Shown: positions 8,516 through 18,102, counted from the stretch's first letter. The stretch is DNA of 64,000 bases from Liquorilactobacillus hordei DSM 19519 (GCF_019443985.1 NZ_CP049303.1:2176129-2240128), one strand, 5' to 3'. The notes: generated from the letters alone by a model not told the origin. Translations and numbers: made by a program.

Positions 8516-9051
8516 TTGCATTCCTACATTGAAATTAATTTTTCCTTATTGCTTTTTGCTGCGTTGTGTCTTCTTGTGACACTGATATTTTCAAGAAGGG
8601 CATCTAAAACTTTAAAAAAAATCAATAAGCCTAAAATTCAATATGCATCTTTAATTAAAAATTATAAAAAAGATAACTTAATTTCTATTGATGAAATCAA
8701 AGCTCTCTCTGCCATTAATAGCTACCCGTTTCTTTTATTTTTTTTCAGGACATTTTCTTTCAACCTTCTACTCTTTTTTTCTCCGTTATTATAGCCCTTT
8801 TTTATTCTGTATTTTACACCCAAATTAGGCCGCTACTCTTTGTACTATTTCTGTTGTGGGGAATATTTTGGTTATTGTCCTACATTGTTTTAAAAAGAAA
8901 AAATATTAATTTACATTCACAGATAAAAAATAAAAATCCAGTGCTTCTTAGAAATCCTAATATTGTTAATCTGACTATCCAATACGACCAAAAAATTTTA
9001 CCACTAATAAAAAAATTACATTTTCTGTCTTGCTTGTTTCAATTTTTATGA
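8516..9051 (+). pseudogene. Small integral membrane protein, frameshifted in a T run
   Basis: Starts at TTG 8516 with GGAGGG upstream. The first frame gives a helix (FSLLLFAALCLLVTLIF), a charged segment and INSYPFLLFFF, then goes out of frame at the T8 run 8738-8745. The following frame continues smoothly with QDIFFQPSTLFFSVIIALFY, RPLLFVLFLLWGIFWLLSYIV and a basic region to the stop at 9051. Adding one T restores a single protein of about 178 residues with three to four helices. It may be a real inactivation or a homopolymer read error. Family not recognised. Confidence 0.55.
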
Positions 9052-9081
9052 ATCTCGCATTATCATTGTTGGTTTCTTTTT

Positions 9082-11304
9082 TTAATTTTTCTCATTTTTG
9101 ATCACCGCTATTAGAGCTGCAAGTCCGCCTGCAGCTTCTGCTGCTCCAGCAGCTGTTCCCGTTCCTACACCAGCTACAATCAGAGCTTGAAGCCCTACTA
9201 TAGCAAGTGCTGTAACTGCTGTAGCTACTGCTACACCAGCAACAATTTCAACACCAGTTGTAATTATTCCATTGTAATCAGTTATTGTAGTGTCGTCCAT
9301 TCCTGTCGGCACAACTTCAATCTTATGGAATATCTCATCAATAATTATTTCATACTCTAGTTCAATAGTTTCACCACTGTCGAGTGTATGGTCAAAAGTT
9401 GATTTAATATGCAAAGCTATTCCTGCATCGCTGCCCTTAGTAACCGGCTCTACCCAAATTTGACCGTTATTGATTAAAGAGGACAATTCAGTCAGTGCTG
9501 AATTGATATCCTCTTTATTTATCTCATCACTTAATGCCACAACTCCGGCTATGGTATCCGTAAAATCCGACTCAAACTTACCATTTGACACATTATAAAC
9601 TACACCAACATTATCACCTGGCTCTGAAACTGATGCTTCAAATTTAACCTGTACGTAAAAGTCAACAGCAAAACCCGGAATTTCGTATTCTTTACTTGTT
9701 TTCTCAATCTTTAAACCACTTAAATATGAAAAATCTTTCTGCTGACTTAAAGCGTCAATAATTGTATTAATCTTTGCTAAATCTTCTGCATTTCCATAAC
9801 CGCTTTCTCCTCCGACACCAAAACTACCTGTTGCAGTTTCTCTCGCACTTGTTGTCGCGTCCTTATCAATCGCAAAGTCTCCGATGGAGATCTCTGAGAA
9901 TTGATCAAATGCCCATTCATCTGGTATTGAATATCCAAGATTTCCGGAATATCCTGTCGACATATCCGAAATAAAGGCCTTGGTTGCCAATCCTGCTGAA
10001 ATAATAGTTGCGGAAACATTTCTAGTTCCATAAATCCCAACCTCATAGCCATACGAAGTTACAATATCATACAGAGCTTCAAAATAAACCTTTGCTGATC
10101 CTGCAATATCTCCAGCTTGAATATCCGCATCAACTGCAAAGTAGATGACTACTCCTTCTTTAAATCCTAAATCTTGTGCAGCATATACTGCTTTTGTCCC
10201 ATCAGTTTTACCTTGTGCTGCCGTAAAGTACGCTTCTTTGTCTGAAGCCCCATCTTGATAGATTGGAAAAATCTTTAATCCCCCGGTTGTAATGGCAGTA
10301 ATTTCATCTGTTGTTAAATTTTTTGCTCGCTCACTCGTACCGGAACCTACAGTTCCTGTTAAATAACGACCAACAATGCTGTAACCTGCATTTTTTAAAG
10401 TCGCAATTCTCGTTGCATTTAATTGATATGAGGTATCACAAGCGATTGCGGAACGATCTGGATTACCCGCTGAAGTCAATAAACTCATAAAGATATCTAC
10501 ACCTGCACTGGTTCCATCTGTAGAATCTAATGCCATTGTTTCTTCAAATTCCTTGACCGCTGCAACAACTGCAGCATCATAGACTCCATCAAATGCACCC
10601 GTATATGCTTTATTATTTACATACAATCCCCATTGCAAGATTCTAACAAAATTATTTGTTGTTCCTTCTTTGACAGTTGGTGTATCTTTTTTAGTGGTTG
10701 CACCATAAGCACCTGTCGCAACACTTGTACTTATCTTTTCTTCTGCCTGCAACGCATAAATCAAAGCTGAATTAGTATCTCGCTGGTAAATTCCATCACA
10801 TGGCAAGATTCCTGTATACGCTAAATAATCATGATTCAATTGTTGTTGCATTTCGCGAACTTTGGCATCGCCGCCCGTTAGTAAATCAAAAGAACTCATA
10901 TTTAACAAAGCTGCCATAAAATTACCATCTACTGAGCTACTTGTATCTGCAAGTCCTGCCTTTGTTTTCATTGTAGTCACTGCAGAAGCCGTATCAGCTG
11001 AGAACTTACCATCAAATTCTCCTGGTGTGATTCCCTTACACCAAAATCCTCCTTGAATAATATACGCAATATTGCCTGTATAACCAACTACAATTGTTTT
11101 AGTGATATTATTGAATTTTTGTTTACTTGTTGGTCCAAAATTATTGACCAAACCTGTGATTCCAAGTTCATGTTGTAACGCCCTTGTTAACCCATAAACT
11201 GTTCCCCAGCCAGTAAGTCCATCTTCTGTTACACTACCAAAACCACTGACTCCTCCATACGTTTTGTTTAACCATTGTTGTGTTTCTAATACCATTTGAT
11301 CCAT
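9082..11304 (-). CDS. Peptidoglycan-binding/DUF1906 glycoside-hydrolase-like protein with hydrophobic C-tail
   Basis: 740 residues, ATG at 11304 with AAAGGAAG upstream. Residues 1-280 hold about four degenerate peptidoglycan-binding-like repeats (such as VLETQQWLN...GWGTVYGLTRALQ and RILQWGLYVNNKAYTGAFDG). Residues 287-483 are a DUF1906 (Rv2525c-type) TIM-barrel-like glycoside hydrolase domain: ACDTSYQL, GRYLTG, IYFAVDAD, GIYGT, WAFDQFS. A beta-rich region follows to about 670, then a 50-residue Gly/Ala/Val hydrophobic segment and the charged end NEKN. No signal peptide is visible. Wall targeting of some kind is implied by the domains, but the route and the target are unknown. Confidence 0.75.
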   Translation of the reverse strand: MDQMVLETQQWLNKTYGGVSGFGSVTEDGLTGWGTVYGLTRALQHELGITGLVNNFGPTSKQKFNNITKTIVVGYTGNIAYIIQGGFWCKGITPGEFDGKFSADTASAVTTMKTKAGLADTSSSVDGNFMAALLNMSSFDLLTGGDAKVREMQQQLNHDYLAYTGILPCDGIYQRDTNSALIYALQAEEKISTSVATGAYGATTKKDTPTVKEGTTNNFVRILQWGLYVNNKAYTGAFDGVYDAAVVAAVKEFEETMALDSTDGTSAGVDIFMSLLTSAGNPDRSAIACDTSYQLNATRIATLKNAGYSIVGRYLTGTVGSGTSERAKNLTTDEITAITTGGLKIFPIYQDGASDKEAYFTAAQGKTDGTKAVYAAQDLGFKEGVVIYFAVDADIQAGDIAGSAKVYFEALYDIVTSYGYEVGIYGTRNVSATIISAGLATKAFISDMSTGYSGNLGYSIPDEWAFDQFSEISIGDFAIDKDATTSARETATGSFGVGGESGYGNAEDLAKINTIIDALSQQKDFSYLSGLKIEKTSKEYEIPGFAVDFYVQVKFEASVSEPGDNVGVVYNVSNGKFESDFTDTIAGVVALSDEINKEDINSALTELSSLINNGQIWVEPVTKGSDAGIALHIKSTFDHTLDSGETIELEYEIIIDEIFHKIEVVPTGMDDTTITDYNGIITTGVEIVAGVAVATAVTALAIVGLQALIVAGVGTGTAAGAAEAAGGLAALIAVIKNEKN

Positions 11305-11398
11305 CTTTAAAACTTCCTTTCTTGTAAGATTGACATTATCTTAAACCCGGATTTTCACGCAATCAAACATACGTTCGTGCTTTTTGCAAAAATTTTAT

Positions 11399-11451
11399 TA
11401 AAAAAGGGCCAAATCCATGAATGAGTGCTCCATGATTAGGTCCTTTTTTTG
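11399..11451. terminator. Hairpin terminator between integrase and the DUF1906 gene
   Basis: AAAAAAGGGCC and GGTCCTTTTTTT form the outer stem of a hairpin with an inner CATGA/TCATG pairing. Runs of A and T on both sides let it work in either direction. It ends the integrase transcript on the minus strand before the DUF1906 gene. Confidence 0.65.
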
Positions 11452-11481
11452 ATAATAATATACTTCTTAATCTTCTGCTAA

Positions 11482-12240
11482 TTACTCTAGTAAGTTCATT
11501 AATCGTTTACGTTTCTTAAAATCCCTGTCTGGCACCAATCCTAAGTAATAGGTGGCTGTTACTTTAGGACTTGAATGTCCTAATAACCTAGAAACTTGCA
11601 CAATATCCGCCTGCTTCTCAATCAATAACGACGCGATTGTATGCCGAATCATATGAATTGAAAAATTTCCTTCAATATCTAACCGCTTCTGAAGCGTTTT
11701 AAAAGCTGAGTTAATTGTGGATGGACTAGGTACATTTGAAAATGCGTCCTCAAAAATAAGTCTATCTTTATCTGGGCTAATCGAACTAGCAGCTTTGGTA
11801 CTTCCACAGAATTTTTTTATTCGTTCCAATACATCTGGTGGCACAGGAATTGTTCTATGTGCATTAACAGTCTTTGTTTCGCCTACTTTTTTTTCGAGAC
11901 ATTTCCATGCCTGCTTTATTGTGACTGTATTCTCTTTGAAGTCAAAGGAATCTATGGTTAATGCTAATGCTTCTCCTACTTGCATTCCAGTAAACACAAT
12001 TATTAACATCACCATATAATTTCTGCTAATATTTTCTTTAGTGTACTTCAATAAAAAATTCTTCACTTTACTGAAATTATCTGCTGACATAACTTTAGAA
12101 TCCATGGATCTAGCTACTTTATTTCCTTTAGGGACTACGATGTCCTCCATCGAGATTTTTTGATATATCACCCATCCTGAGTGAACCAAGAAAATAAAAT
12201 TTATTTTAAAAAAAAGCATTTGCTCTGTACGAGAGTTCAA
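11482..12240 (-). pseudogene. Tyrosine recombinase (phage-type integrase), N-truncated with altered catalytic Arg
   Basis: The catalytic domain is present: HMIRHT (His and second Arg), LGHSSPKVTATYY (His and nucleophile Tyr), and a usual linker ending KGNKVARSM. Two defects are visible. The box normally reading TGMRxGEAL has TGMQVGEAL, so the first catalytic Arg is Gln (CAA, one transition from CGA). The N-terminal SAM-like core-binding domain is also missing; the first 40 residues look like an unrelated open stretch after a TTG. The protein is probably inactive. It marks the island as former phage or integrative-element DNA, but no attachment repeats or tRNA were found. Confidence 0.7.
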
Positions 12241-12367
12241 ATGCCTACAATGTAGTAATTTAAGCCTTATAATATGTGTGCAAAATTAGAATTATTATGT
12301 TATTAGCTTTCCACATAACATCAAAGAAATAATCAACTATGCTGACTTATGGCTAGTATTTTAAGAT

Positions 12368-13975
12368 TCAACTAAGTTGTATGATTTGGTCGAATTGCTG
12401 CTCTCTTTCTAGATTTATTTTATGTTCTACAACAATCATAGTAAGATCCTTAATAGACATTAGCTTAAACATTATTTTATTTGCCAGTTTCTCATCCAAA
12501 CTCGATGTACTTTCATCAAGTAATAAAACACGCGGTTGAGTAATTAACGCCCTAGCTAATGCCAAACGTTGCCGTTCTCCGCCCGAAAAATCTGCTCCAT
12601 CAGCTGTAATCATAGTATCCATTTGCTGTGGTAATGCAGCTATTTTATCCAATAAATTAACTTCTCTTAATGCTCCTTCTATGATCTCTTGTGGATACAT
12701 TGCTCCTAGCGTTAAATTGAACTTGATAGTGTCGCTAAATATGTACGGCTTTTGTGGTAAATACAATGGCATGTAGCTATTACTATCAGAATTCCAGTCA
12801 ATTGTTCCCTCATAGTCGGTTGTAACACCCGCTATTATTCTTAACAATGTACTCTTTCCCACTCCACTTGGCCCTGCTAGTAACACCTTTGTCCCTGAAA
12901 CAACTTTGAAGCTGACTGGTTTTAACCAATACCCACTTCCAGTAGAATCGGGCAGTGCCACATCCTTCACGTACAGGCTGGGCACCTTTAACTGAGAATT
13001 ATTAAGATATTGTTTATTTTCAACATTTTTATTAGCTGACAATAACACAAACTTATCAAAAACAGGTTTAGTAGATTTTATAACAACAATATTACTTGTA
13101 ATATTTTGCATTGCCATAAAAATGACTGCTGCGAGTGAACCTGTCGACATCACTGACCCAACAGACAAATTTTTATTAACAGCTAATAATCCTGTTAAAC
13201 CGATAATACTAATTTGACTGAGGACACTAATGGCTCCAACTATATTATTGACCCACATATTATGATAGCTATATTTGCTTTGTGCTAAATAAATATTTTG
13301 TGATTCCTCATTTATTTTGGACTTCATTACACTTCTCTTTCCAAAAAAAATAAGTGTATCGAACCCGCCAAGTATGCTTGTAACAGCCGTTGTGAATACG
13401 CTGTTGCTCGATGTAACATCTTTAGCTACACTATCCAACATATTTCCTACCATTTTTGGCAAAAAGAGCAAAACCAATGATAGTAATAGTGCAGTTACTG
13501 CCAAAGACCAATTGTAAAAGCATAGGGTAAATGTTGGTATCACCAACTCCAAAACATAAAAACAAACATCACAAAAAGCAAAAAAACCATTTTTCTTAAT
13601 TTGCTGAATATCATTAGTTAACCAAGAAGTATAGTCACCAACTGACCATTTATTATGGAAATCTCCATAACTTAATTGCACTATTTTCTGAACAATATCC
13701 CCACGTAGATCAATACTCAGCTTTTCTACTAAAGTTTCTTGCACATAATTTGTCAAATTACCAAAAATTACACGACCAATTGACACTAATACAATTATCA
13801 TAAACCATATAACAAATAAACGCTTAGACTCATGGGCAATACTATCTGTTAAATTGGTCAGAAAAACGCTCCCCAGTGTGTCTAAGGTAGTTGCCACAAT
13901 CATAATTATTAGCAACATGATAGTTCGCATTTTATTTTGCTTGAAATAATGAACTATTTTATCCATGGGCTTCAT
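12368..13975 (-). CDS. ABC exporter (fused permease-ATPase), probable lanthipeptide exporter
   Basis: 535 residues. About residues 1-300 form a type I exporter membrane domain with five to six helices. The ATPase part has Walker A GPSGVGKST, signature FSGGERQRLALARAL, Walker B VLLLDES, and the H-loop EHK. There is no N-terminal C39 peptidase, so it would not remove a leader itself. It follows the 54-residue peptide gene on the same strand and lies divergent to lanKC. Export of the modified peptide, or self-protection, is therefore the likely job. Between the peptide stop and this start an imperfect hairpin (about 14005-14035) with a T run may act as an attenuator. Confidence 0.85.
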   Translation of the reverse strand: MKPMDKIVHYFKQNKMRTIMLLIIMIVATTLDTLGSVFLTNLTDSIAHESKRLFVIWFMIIVLVSIGRVIFGNLTNYVQETLVEKLSIDLRGDIVQKIVQLSYGDFHNKWSVGDYTSWLTNDIQQIKKNGFFAFCDVCFYVLELVIPTFTLCFYNWSLAVTALLLSLVLLFLPKMVGNMLDSVAKDVTSSNSVFTTAVTSILGGFDTLIFFGKRSVMKSKINEESQNIYLAQSKYSYHNMWVNNIVGAISVLSQISIIGLTGLLAVNKNLSVGSVMSTGSLAAVIFMAMQNITSNIVVIKSTKPVFDKFVLLSANKNVENKQYLNNSQLKVPSLYVKDVALPDSTGSGYWLKPVSFKVVSGTKVLLAGPSGVGKSTLLRIIAGVTTDYEGTIDWNSDSNSYMPLYLPQKPYIFSDTIKFNLTLGAMYPQEIIEGALREVNLLDKIAALPQQMDTMITADGADFSGGERQRLALARALITQPRVLLLDESTSSLDEKLANKIMFKLMSIKDLTMIVVEHKINLEREQQFDQIIQLS

Positions 13976-14094
13976 TCCCTTATCACTCTTATTTTGCTAC
14001 AAATTAAAAGGCCGTCCTTCGTTGACCAGCCTCTTAATAACCGTCAAATCTTATTTGTTGTATATGATACTCTGCAGTTAAATTTATAAGTAGC

Positions 14095-14259
14095 TTATTT
14101 ATGAATGACGGTAATAAGACAAACATCACCATCAATAATACGAAATTGCTTATTCAGACCTTCTGGTTCAGCTAAAGATGAGAGAAGACTCATTGACACT
14201 TTTGGTTTAGATATTTGCTCAATTTGTTTAACTTGTAATACTCCAACATTTTTTGGCAT
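14095..14259 (-). CDS. 54-residue peptide, candidate class III lanthipeptide precursor
   Basis: A short frame with a near-perfect ribosome binding site (TAAGGAGG, 9-nt spacing) starts MPKNVGVLQVKQIEQISK and ends IDGDVCLITVIHK. The N-terminal half is hydrophilic with a VLQVKQIEQI stretch that could serve as the leader recognition helix. The second half holds four Ser (SMSLLSS) and a single Cys47. It is divergent from lanKC and directly upstream of the ABC exporter, the place where a precursor is expected. The usual class III spacing S-x2-S-x2..5-C is not present, since the Cys is about 19 residues from the last Ser. The role is therefore inferred from context and could be different, for example immunity or regulation. 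Confidence 0.55.
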   Translation of the reverse strand: MPKNVGVLQVKQIEQISKPKVSMSLLSSLAEPEGLNKQFRIIDGDVCLITVIHK

Positions 14260-14278
14260 GAACTTCACCTCCTTATTT

Positions 14279-14325
14279 AGATTAACGGTTGCGTTAATCT
14301 TAGTTCTATTCTAATATAAAGTCAA
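14279..14325 (-). promoter_or_regulatory. Promoter of the peptide-ABC operon with overlapping operator dyad
   Basis: On the minus strand TTGACT (14320-14325), a 17-base spacer and TAAGAT (14297-14302) form a good sigma-A promoter. A perfect 8-bp inverted repeat, AGATTAAC-N6-GTTAATCT (14279-14300), covers the -10 and the start point, so a repressor is likely to bind here. No regulator gene is next to it. Confidence 0.7.
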
Positions 14326-14368
14326 TCAAATTTTAATTTAAATAAACTTGAATTTTAAGGAGGAAATC

Positions 14369-15967
14369 ATGAAATTTTTATCTTCTCATATAATTGCAAT
14401 GAACAGTTTAGAACTTAAACATTACAAAATTACTCACAACTCATCATGGCTATATTTCAAACATCGGAACAAACACCTTGATAATCAGGGATGGAAGATA
14501 CATATATCATCAACTCTTAAGAATTTGTCCAATATAATTCAGATAGTCGTACCAATCTTACTTGAACACAAATTGTCTTTCAAAATACCTGTTACTGAAT
14601 ATGCTGCTAAGGTTATACTTTTTGGAGGCGCAGGTTATCTAGAAAACGGAAAAGTTATTACTATTTATGTAGGAGATAAAAAAGCCAGTGACCTAGAAAG
14701 TATTATTTATGTCTTAGCTAGTGCCTGTGATGAATTCTCTCATGATGGTTTTCCAAATATTATAACCGACTTACAATTTGAAAAAACATGTATTTTTCTT
14801 CGCTATGGCGGAATAACTCCTGTAATAAAATATGACAAAACTAGTAACCCACACCAGTATCTAATTGACTATGAAGATCACTTAGTTGAAGATATTCGTA
14901 GAATTGGATATTTTAAACCTAATTGGGTTCAGTTACCTTTCTTTTTATCCAACTCCATTGATAAACTTAAGCTACAAAAAGAAAAGGAAAATCTACTTTC
15001 TGATTATGATCTTCACGAACCTACTGTTATTACAAGGCGCACCAAAAGTTCTGTTTACCAACTTAAATACAACAATAAGTTGGTAATTTTAAAACAAGCA
15101 AGTAGATTTTCTGTACAAGATGAATTGAAAAGAGATAGCATATATAGATTGAAAAATGAACTACATATTCTTAAATTATTAAAAGACTGCAATGTTCCTA
15201 AAATTATTGCATTTAATCAAAATGAAAGAGAGGCATTTCTTATTGAAGAAAAAATTGATGGAATGCCCTTGGTTGCTTTTTTTAAGCAAAAAAATTATGT
15301 TGCTAATAATTATACTAATATTACAAAGATAATTATTAATTTACAGAATGAAATAAAAAAAATTCACAACCATGGTATTATTATCAGGGACCTATCTGAA
15401 CAAAATATTTTAGTAGATAAAAATTTAAATGTCTATTTAATTGATTTCGAGATAGCTAGTATCGAGAATGAGAAACTACCCATATCTGGTTTCACTGTTG
15501 GTAAGTCACTTATTGATTGGAAACATGTAAACAATCGACGTACCTCAAAAGAGGACGATTATTTTGCATTTGGCAGTATTATTTTTTTTATCACAACATC
15601 CTTCAATACAGGATTTAATGAAGCTACACATAATTACTCTTTGTCCGATTACTTCCAAAAACTAAATAATATTGCTTTATCTAGCTGTAAAGGTAACTAC
15701 TTAAACCTCGCACTTTTAGCCGTTAAAATTATGCAAAAAAAGCAGTTACCATCCATTGATGAATTCCATAAATTTCCTACTAAATTGCAATTAACCATTG
15801 ACGATAAGTTATTAGCAAAAAAGAAAAAAAATCTAGCACATCGTTACCTATATTTTAAATTAACATCATTAATCATAACAGATCGTAACGATGTTTTTAA
15901 TTCAATAGGAATACTAAAAACAGCTAAATTTTATATGCAAAAAACGAATGACTTTACTATATATGAT
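14369..15967 (+). pseudogene. Class III lanthipeptide synthetase LanKC, N-terminal part (IS-interrupted)
   Basis: 533 codons from ATG 14369 (AAGGAGG at 14357-14363; the TTG at 14348 is too early) to the IS insertion at 15967. The first 200 residues match the LanKC lyase-like N-domain. A Ser/Thr kinase domain follows with catalytic loop IIIRDLSEQNILVD (about residue 340) and LIDFE. In class III enzymes the kinase phosphorylates Ser/Thr of the precursor, the lyase part eliminates phosphate, and the C-terminal cyclase-like domain closes rings. The cyclase part resumes at 17148. Removing the IS and one GAT joins the frames as IYD-RFKQ, giving 846 residues, a normal LanKC length. As it stands the protein would end shortly inside the IS. 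Confidence 0.85.
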
Positions 15968-15999
15968 TGCTCCTATGTCAATAAATGGCACATCTTTTT

Positions 16000-16767
16000 C
16001 TAAACACTCGTTCTAATTCTGTCGGAATTAAACCAACTGATGTAATTTGAGGTTCGGATTACCAAGTCCTCAAAATTGGAAAAAGTTGTTTGAAAGGCAA
16101 ACTCTCTCTTCAACAATGAGTGAAAAGCTTCAATTGGCCCATTATCATAAGGATAACCTTGTTTTGAGTATGAGTGGCTAATCTGATGCCGTTCAAGTAA
16201 AGTTTCAACTTCGTTGCTGGTGTACTGTGAACCCATGTCAGAGTGAAAATATTGTGGCTTTTGATGACATTCAAGCGCCTGATTAATCGTTTCTACAACT
16301 AACGGCGCCTCCATCTGACGACCAATCTTGAAAGCAAGAACTTGATGAACCTTTGGTTCGTAAATAGAACTGAGATAAACCCAGGTTCCTGGACGTAATT
16401 CCAAATAAGTAATGTCAGCACGCCATATCCTTGCATTGGGCTGGTGCTTGATTAAATTGGGGCGTTGTGAATGATCCACATGAGTGCCAGGTTTTTTAAA
16501 TCGCCGATTCATTAAAGAGTGAATCTCCATTTCCCTCATTAATCGTAAAATTCGTTTTGACCCAACACGGATGCCTGACTTGCGAAGCACCATCGTTATT
16601 CGTGGATAACCATAGGCACGATAATTATTTTCCCAAATCAATTTAATTTTTTCTTTGAGCTGATTATCAACACGTTCGTGTTGACTAGGTTGATATCTTT
16701 TCCAATGGTAATAGGTGCTACGCGGTAATTTCAGTGCCGAAAGAATAATTGATAAGCGGTGTCGCAA
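16000..16767 (-). CDS. IS3-family transposase OrfB, copy 2
   Basis: 255 residues, almost identical to copy 1, with intact DDE motifs (WRADITYLE, FHSDMGSQYTS, NGPIEAFHSLL). The frame is open upstream of the TTG start, consistent with expression as an OrfAB fusion. Residue GIRVGS here replaces GICVGS of copy 1. The element appears intact and may still be mobile. Confidence 0.9.
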   Translation of the reverse strand: MRHRLSIILSALKLPRSTYYHWKRYQPSQHERVDNQLKEKIKLIWENNYRAYGYPRITMVLRKSGIRVGSKRILRLMREMEIHSLMNRRFKKPGTHVDHSQRPNLIKHQPNARIWRADITYLELRPGTWVYLSSIYEPKVHQVLAFKIGRQMEAPLVVETINQALECHQKPQYFHSDMGSQYTSNEVETLLERHQISHSYSKQGYPYDNGPIEAFHSLLKREFAFQTTFSNFEDLVIRTSNYISWFNSDRIRTSV

Positions 16768-16805
16768 TAACTGATCTTCTATGAAGACAAGGCAATTAAT
16801 TCGTC

Positions 16806-17069
16806 CTAATGCTTTCCCAGTAACACCGCCGCAGCTTTTAAAATTTCAAGTTCCTCCTTTAATCGCTGATTTTCCTTTTGAAGTTGTTTGAATTCTTTGG
16901 ACGTTACTTCAGTACCGTCTTCTAGCTCAACTGATTTAGCGCCTTTAACCCAGTTATGAATTGCGGCTGGAGAAACACCGTATTCCTCGGAAAGCGAGCG
17001 AATAGATCTTTTCTCTTCACGATGCATCTTCACAATGCTGGCTTTAAAATCATCTTGATATCGTTTCAT
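16806..17069 (-). CDS. IS3-family OrfA, copy 2
   Basis: 87 residues identical to copy 1: helix-turn-helix followed by a leucine-rich coiled coil. The slippery heptamer TTTAAAA lies at 16836-16842 (complement) in the T TTA AAA phase needed for a -1 shift into orfB. Confidence 0.9.
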   Translation of the reverse strand: MKRYQDDFKASIVKMHREEKRSIRSLSEEYGVSPAAIHNWVKGAKSVELEDGTEVTSKEFKQLQKENQRLKEELEILKAAAVLLGKH

Positions 17070-17147
17070 TGGAATGCTCCTATCTTGTTTTATTAATTAT
17101 GGCATAACTGTTCAGAAATTTATGTACCAAATACTAGGATAGGAGCA

Positions 17148-18092
17148 GATCGTTTTAAGCAACGTTTAGAACAAGTAATCAAATATATTAGTTCTCACAA
17201 AAAAGAAAACTACAATCATTCAGTAATCAAGGGTGATCTTCCTTTAATTGGAATAATGTCTTGGGCAAGAAAACTTGAAAAGCACAATAATAAATTTTTG
17301 TATATAAAATTCACAGTTTCACTTCTTGATGAAATTAAAAAAGATATTTCTTCACTATATTCCGGATATGGTTTTGGTCTAGCAGGAATTGGTACAGAAC
17401 TATTACAGAATTTACAGGACGAACAAGATAAAACTCTTTATAATCAAGAAATTAATCTTGTAGAACAAATAGCTACTGAGCTAAAAAAAAGAACTTATTA
17501 TATAAATAATGAAATAAAATTTGATTATGGATCTCCACTTGGCTTTATTCAGAATGAAGATGTGAATAATTTTAGATACGGGAACAGTGGTATTGGGCAC
17601 TTCTTTTGTAAATACTATGATCAATTCCATGATACTTCTATATTACGATTAATAACTCAATTACAACACAAAGTATTAAATTCATTATCAATAGTAAATG
17701 CTAATCAACTTGTTTTTAAAGATTTTGAAGGTGAAGCAACACAACTATCAGGTTTGGCACTTGGATATGGTGGTCCTCTCATATTTTTATTTGAGAGTTC
17801 AAAATTTATAATAAATCCAGCAAACTTGACTAACCTATCAAATATATTGCAGATTTCAGAAAAAAAACGAGATCTTGTATGTGCAAAATTATCAACGGGT
17901 GTTGCAGGACAGATATTGCAACACCATATTCTTGGTAACAATAAGTTAGTTGTAAAGTATCAAACTATATTATTGAATTTAAAATCAGAAAATAGTGATG
18001 TACCTTTTTGGACTCCACAAAATAAGTATTTTTCATATGATGATGATTTTTTTGAAGGAAACTCTGGTATTGTGTACTCCTTAATTATGTAG
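17148..18092 (+). pseudogene. LanKC C-terminal cyclase-like part (separated by IS)
   Basis: Continues lanKC from the duplicated GAT: DRFKQRLEQVIKYISSHKK and onward, 313 codons after the insertion point. Cyclase-like repeats are visible: YSGYGFGLAGIGTELL, FRYGNSGIGHFF, LSGLALGYGGPLIF, LSTGVAGQIL, FFEGNSGIVYSL. No conserved Cys-His zinc ligands of LanC are seen, as usual for class III. The TAG stop at 18090 comes soon after the last repeat; the same frame stays open for about 19 codons beyond it, so a few terminal residues may have been lost. Without its own start signal it is unlikely to be translated. Confidence 0.85.
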
Positions 18093-18102
18093 CAGATAGA
18101 TT

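Larger units (their letters stand above)
15968..17147 (-). mobile_element. IS3-family insertion sequence, copy 2, inside lanKC (1180 bp)
   Basis: Same element and length as at 7187-8366, with the same TGCTCCTA/TAGGAGCA ends. It is flanked on both sides by GAT (15965-15967 and 17148-17150), a 3-bp target duplication as expected for IS3-family transposition. At least three base differences separate the two copies, so neither is a very recent product of the other. Confidence 0.95.

Noticed and set aside
11300..12370. Attachment site or tRNA next to the integrase
   Set aside because: No tRNA-like fold or direct repeat pair could be recognised around the integrase or the island edges.
14348..14368. 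TTG at 14348 as the LanKC start
   Set aside because: The first codons contain the AAGGAGG ribosome site itself; ATG 14369 has correct spacing.
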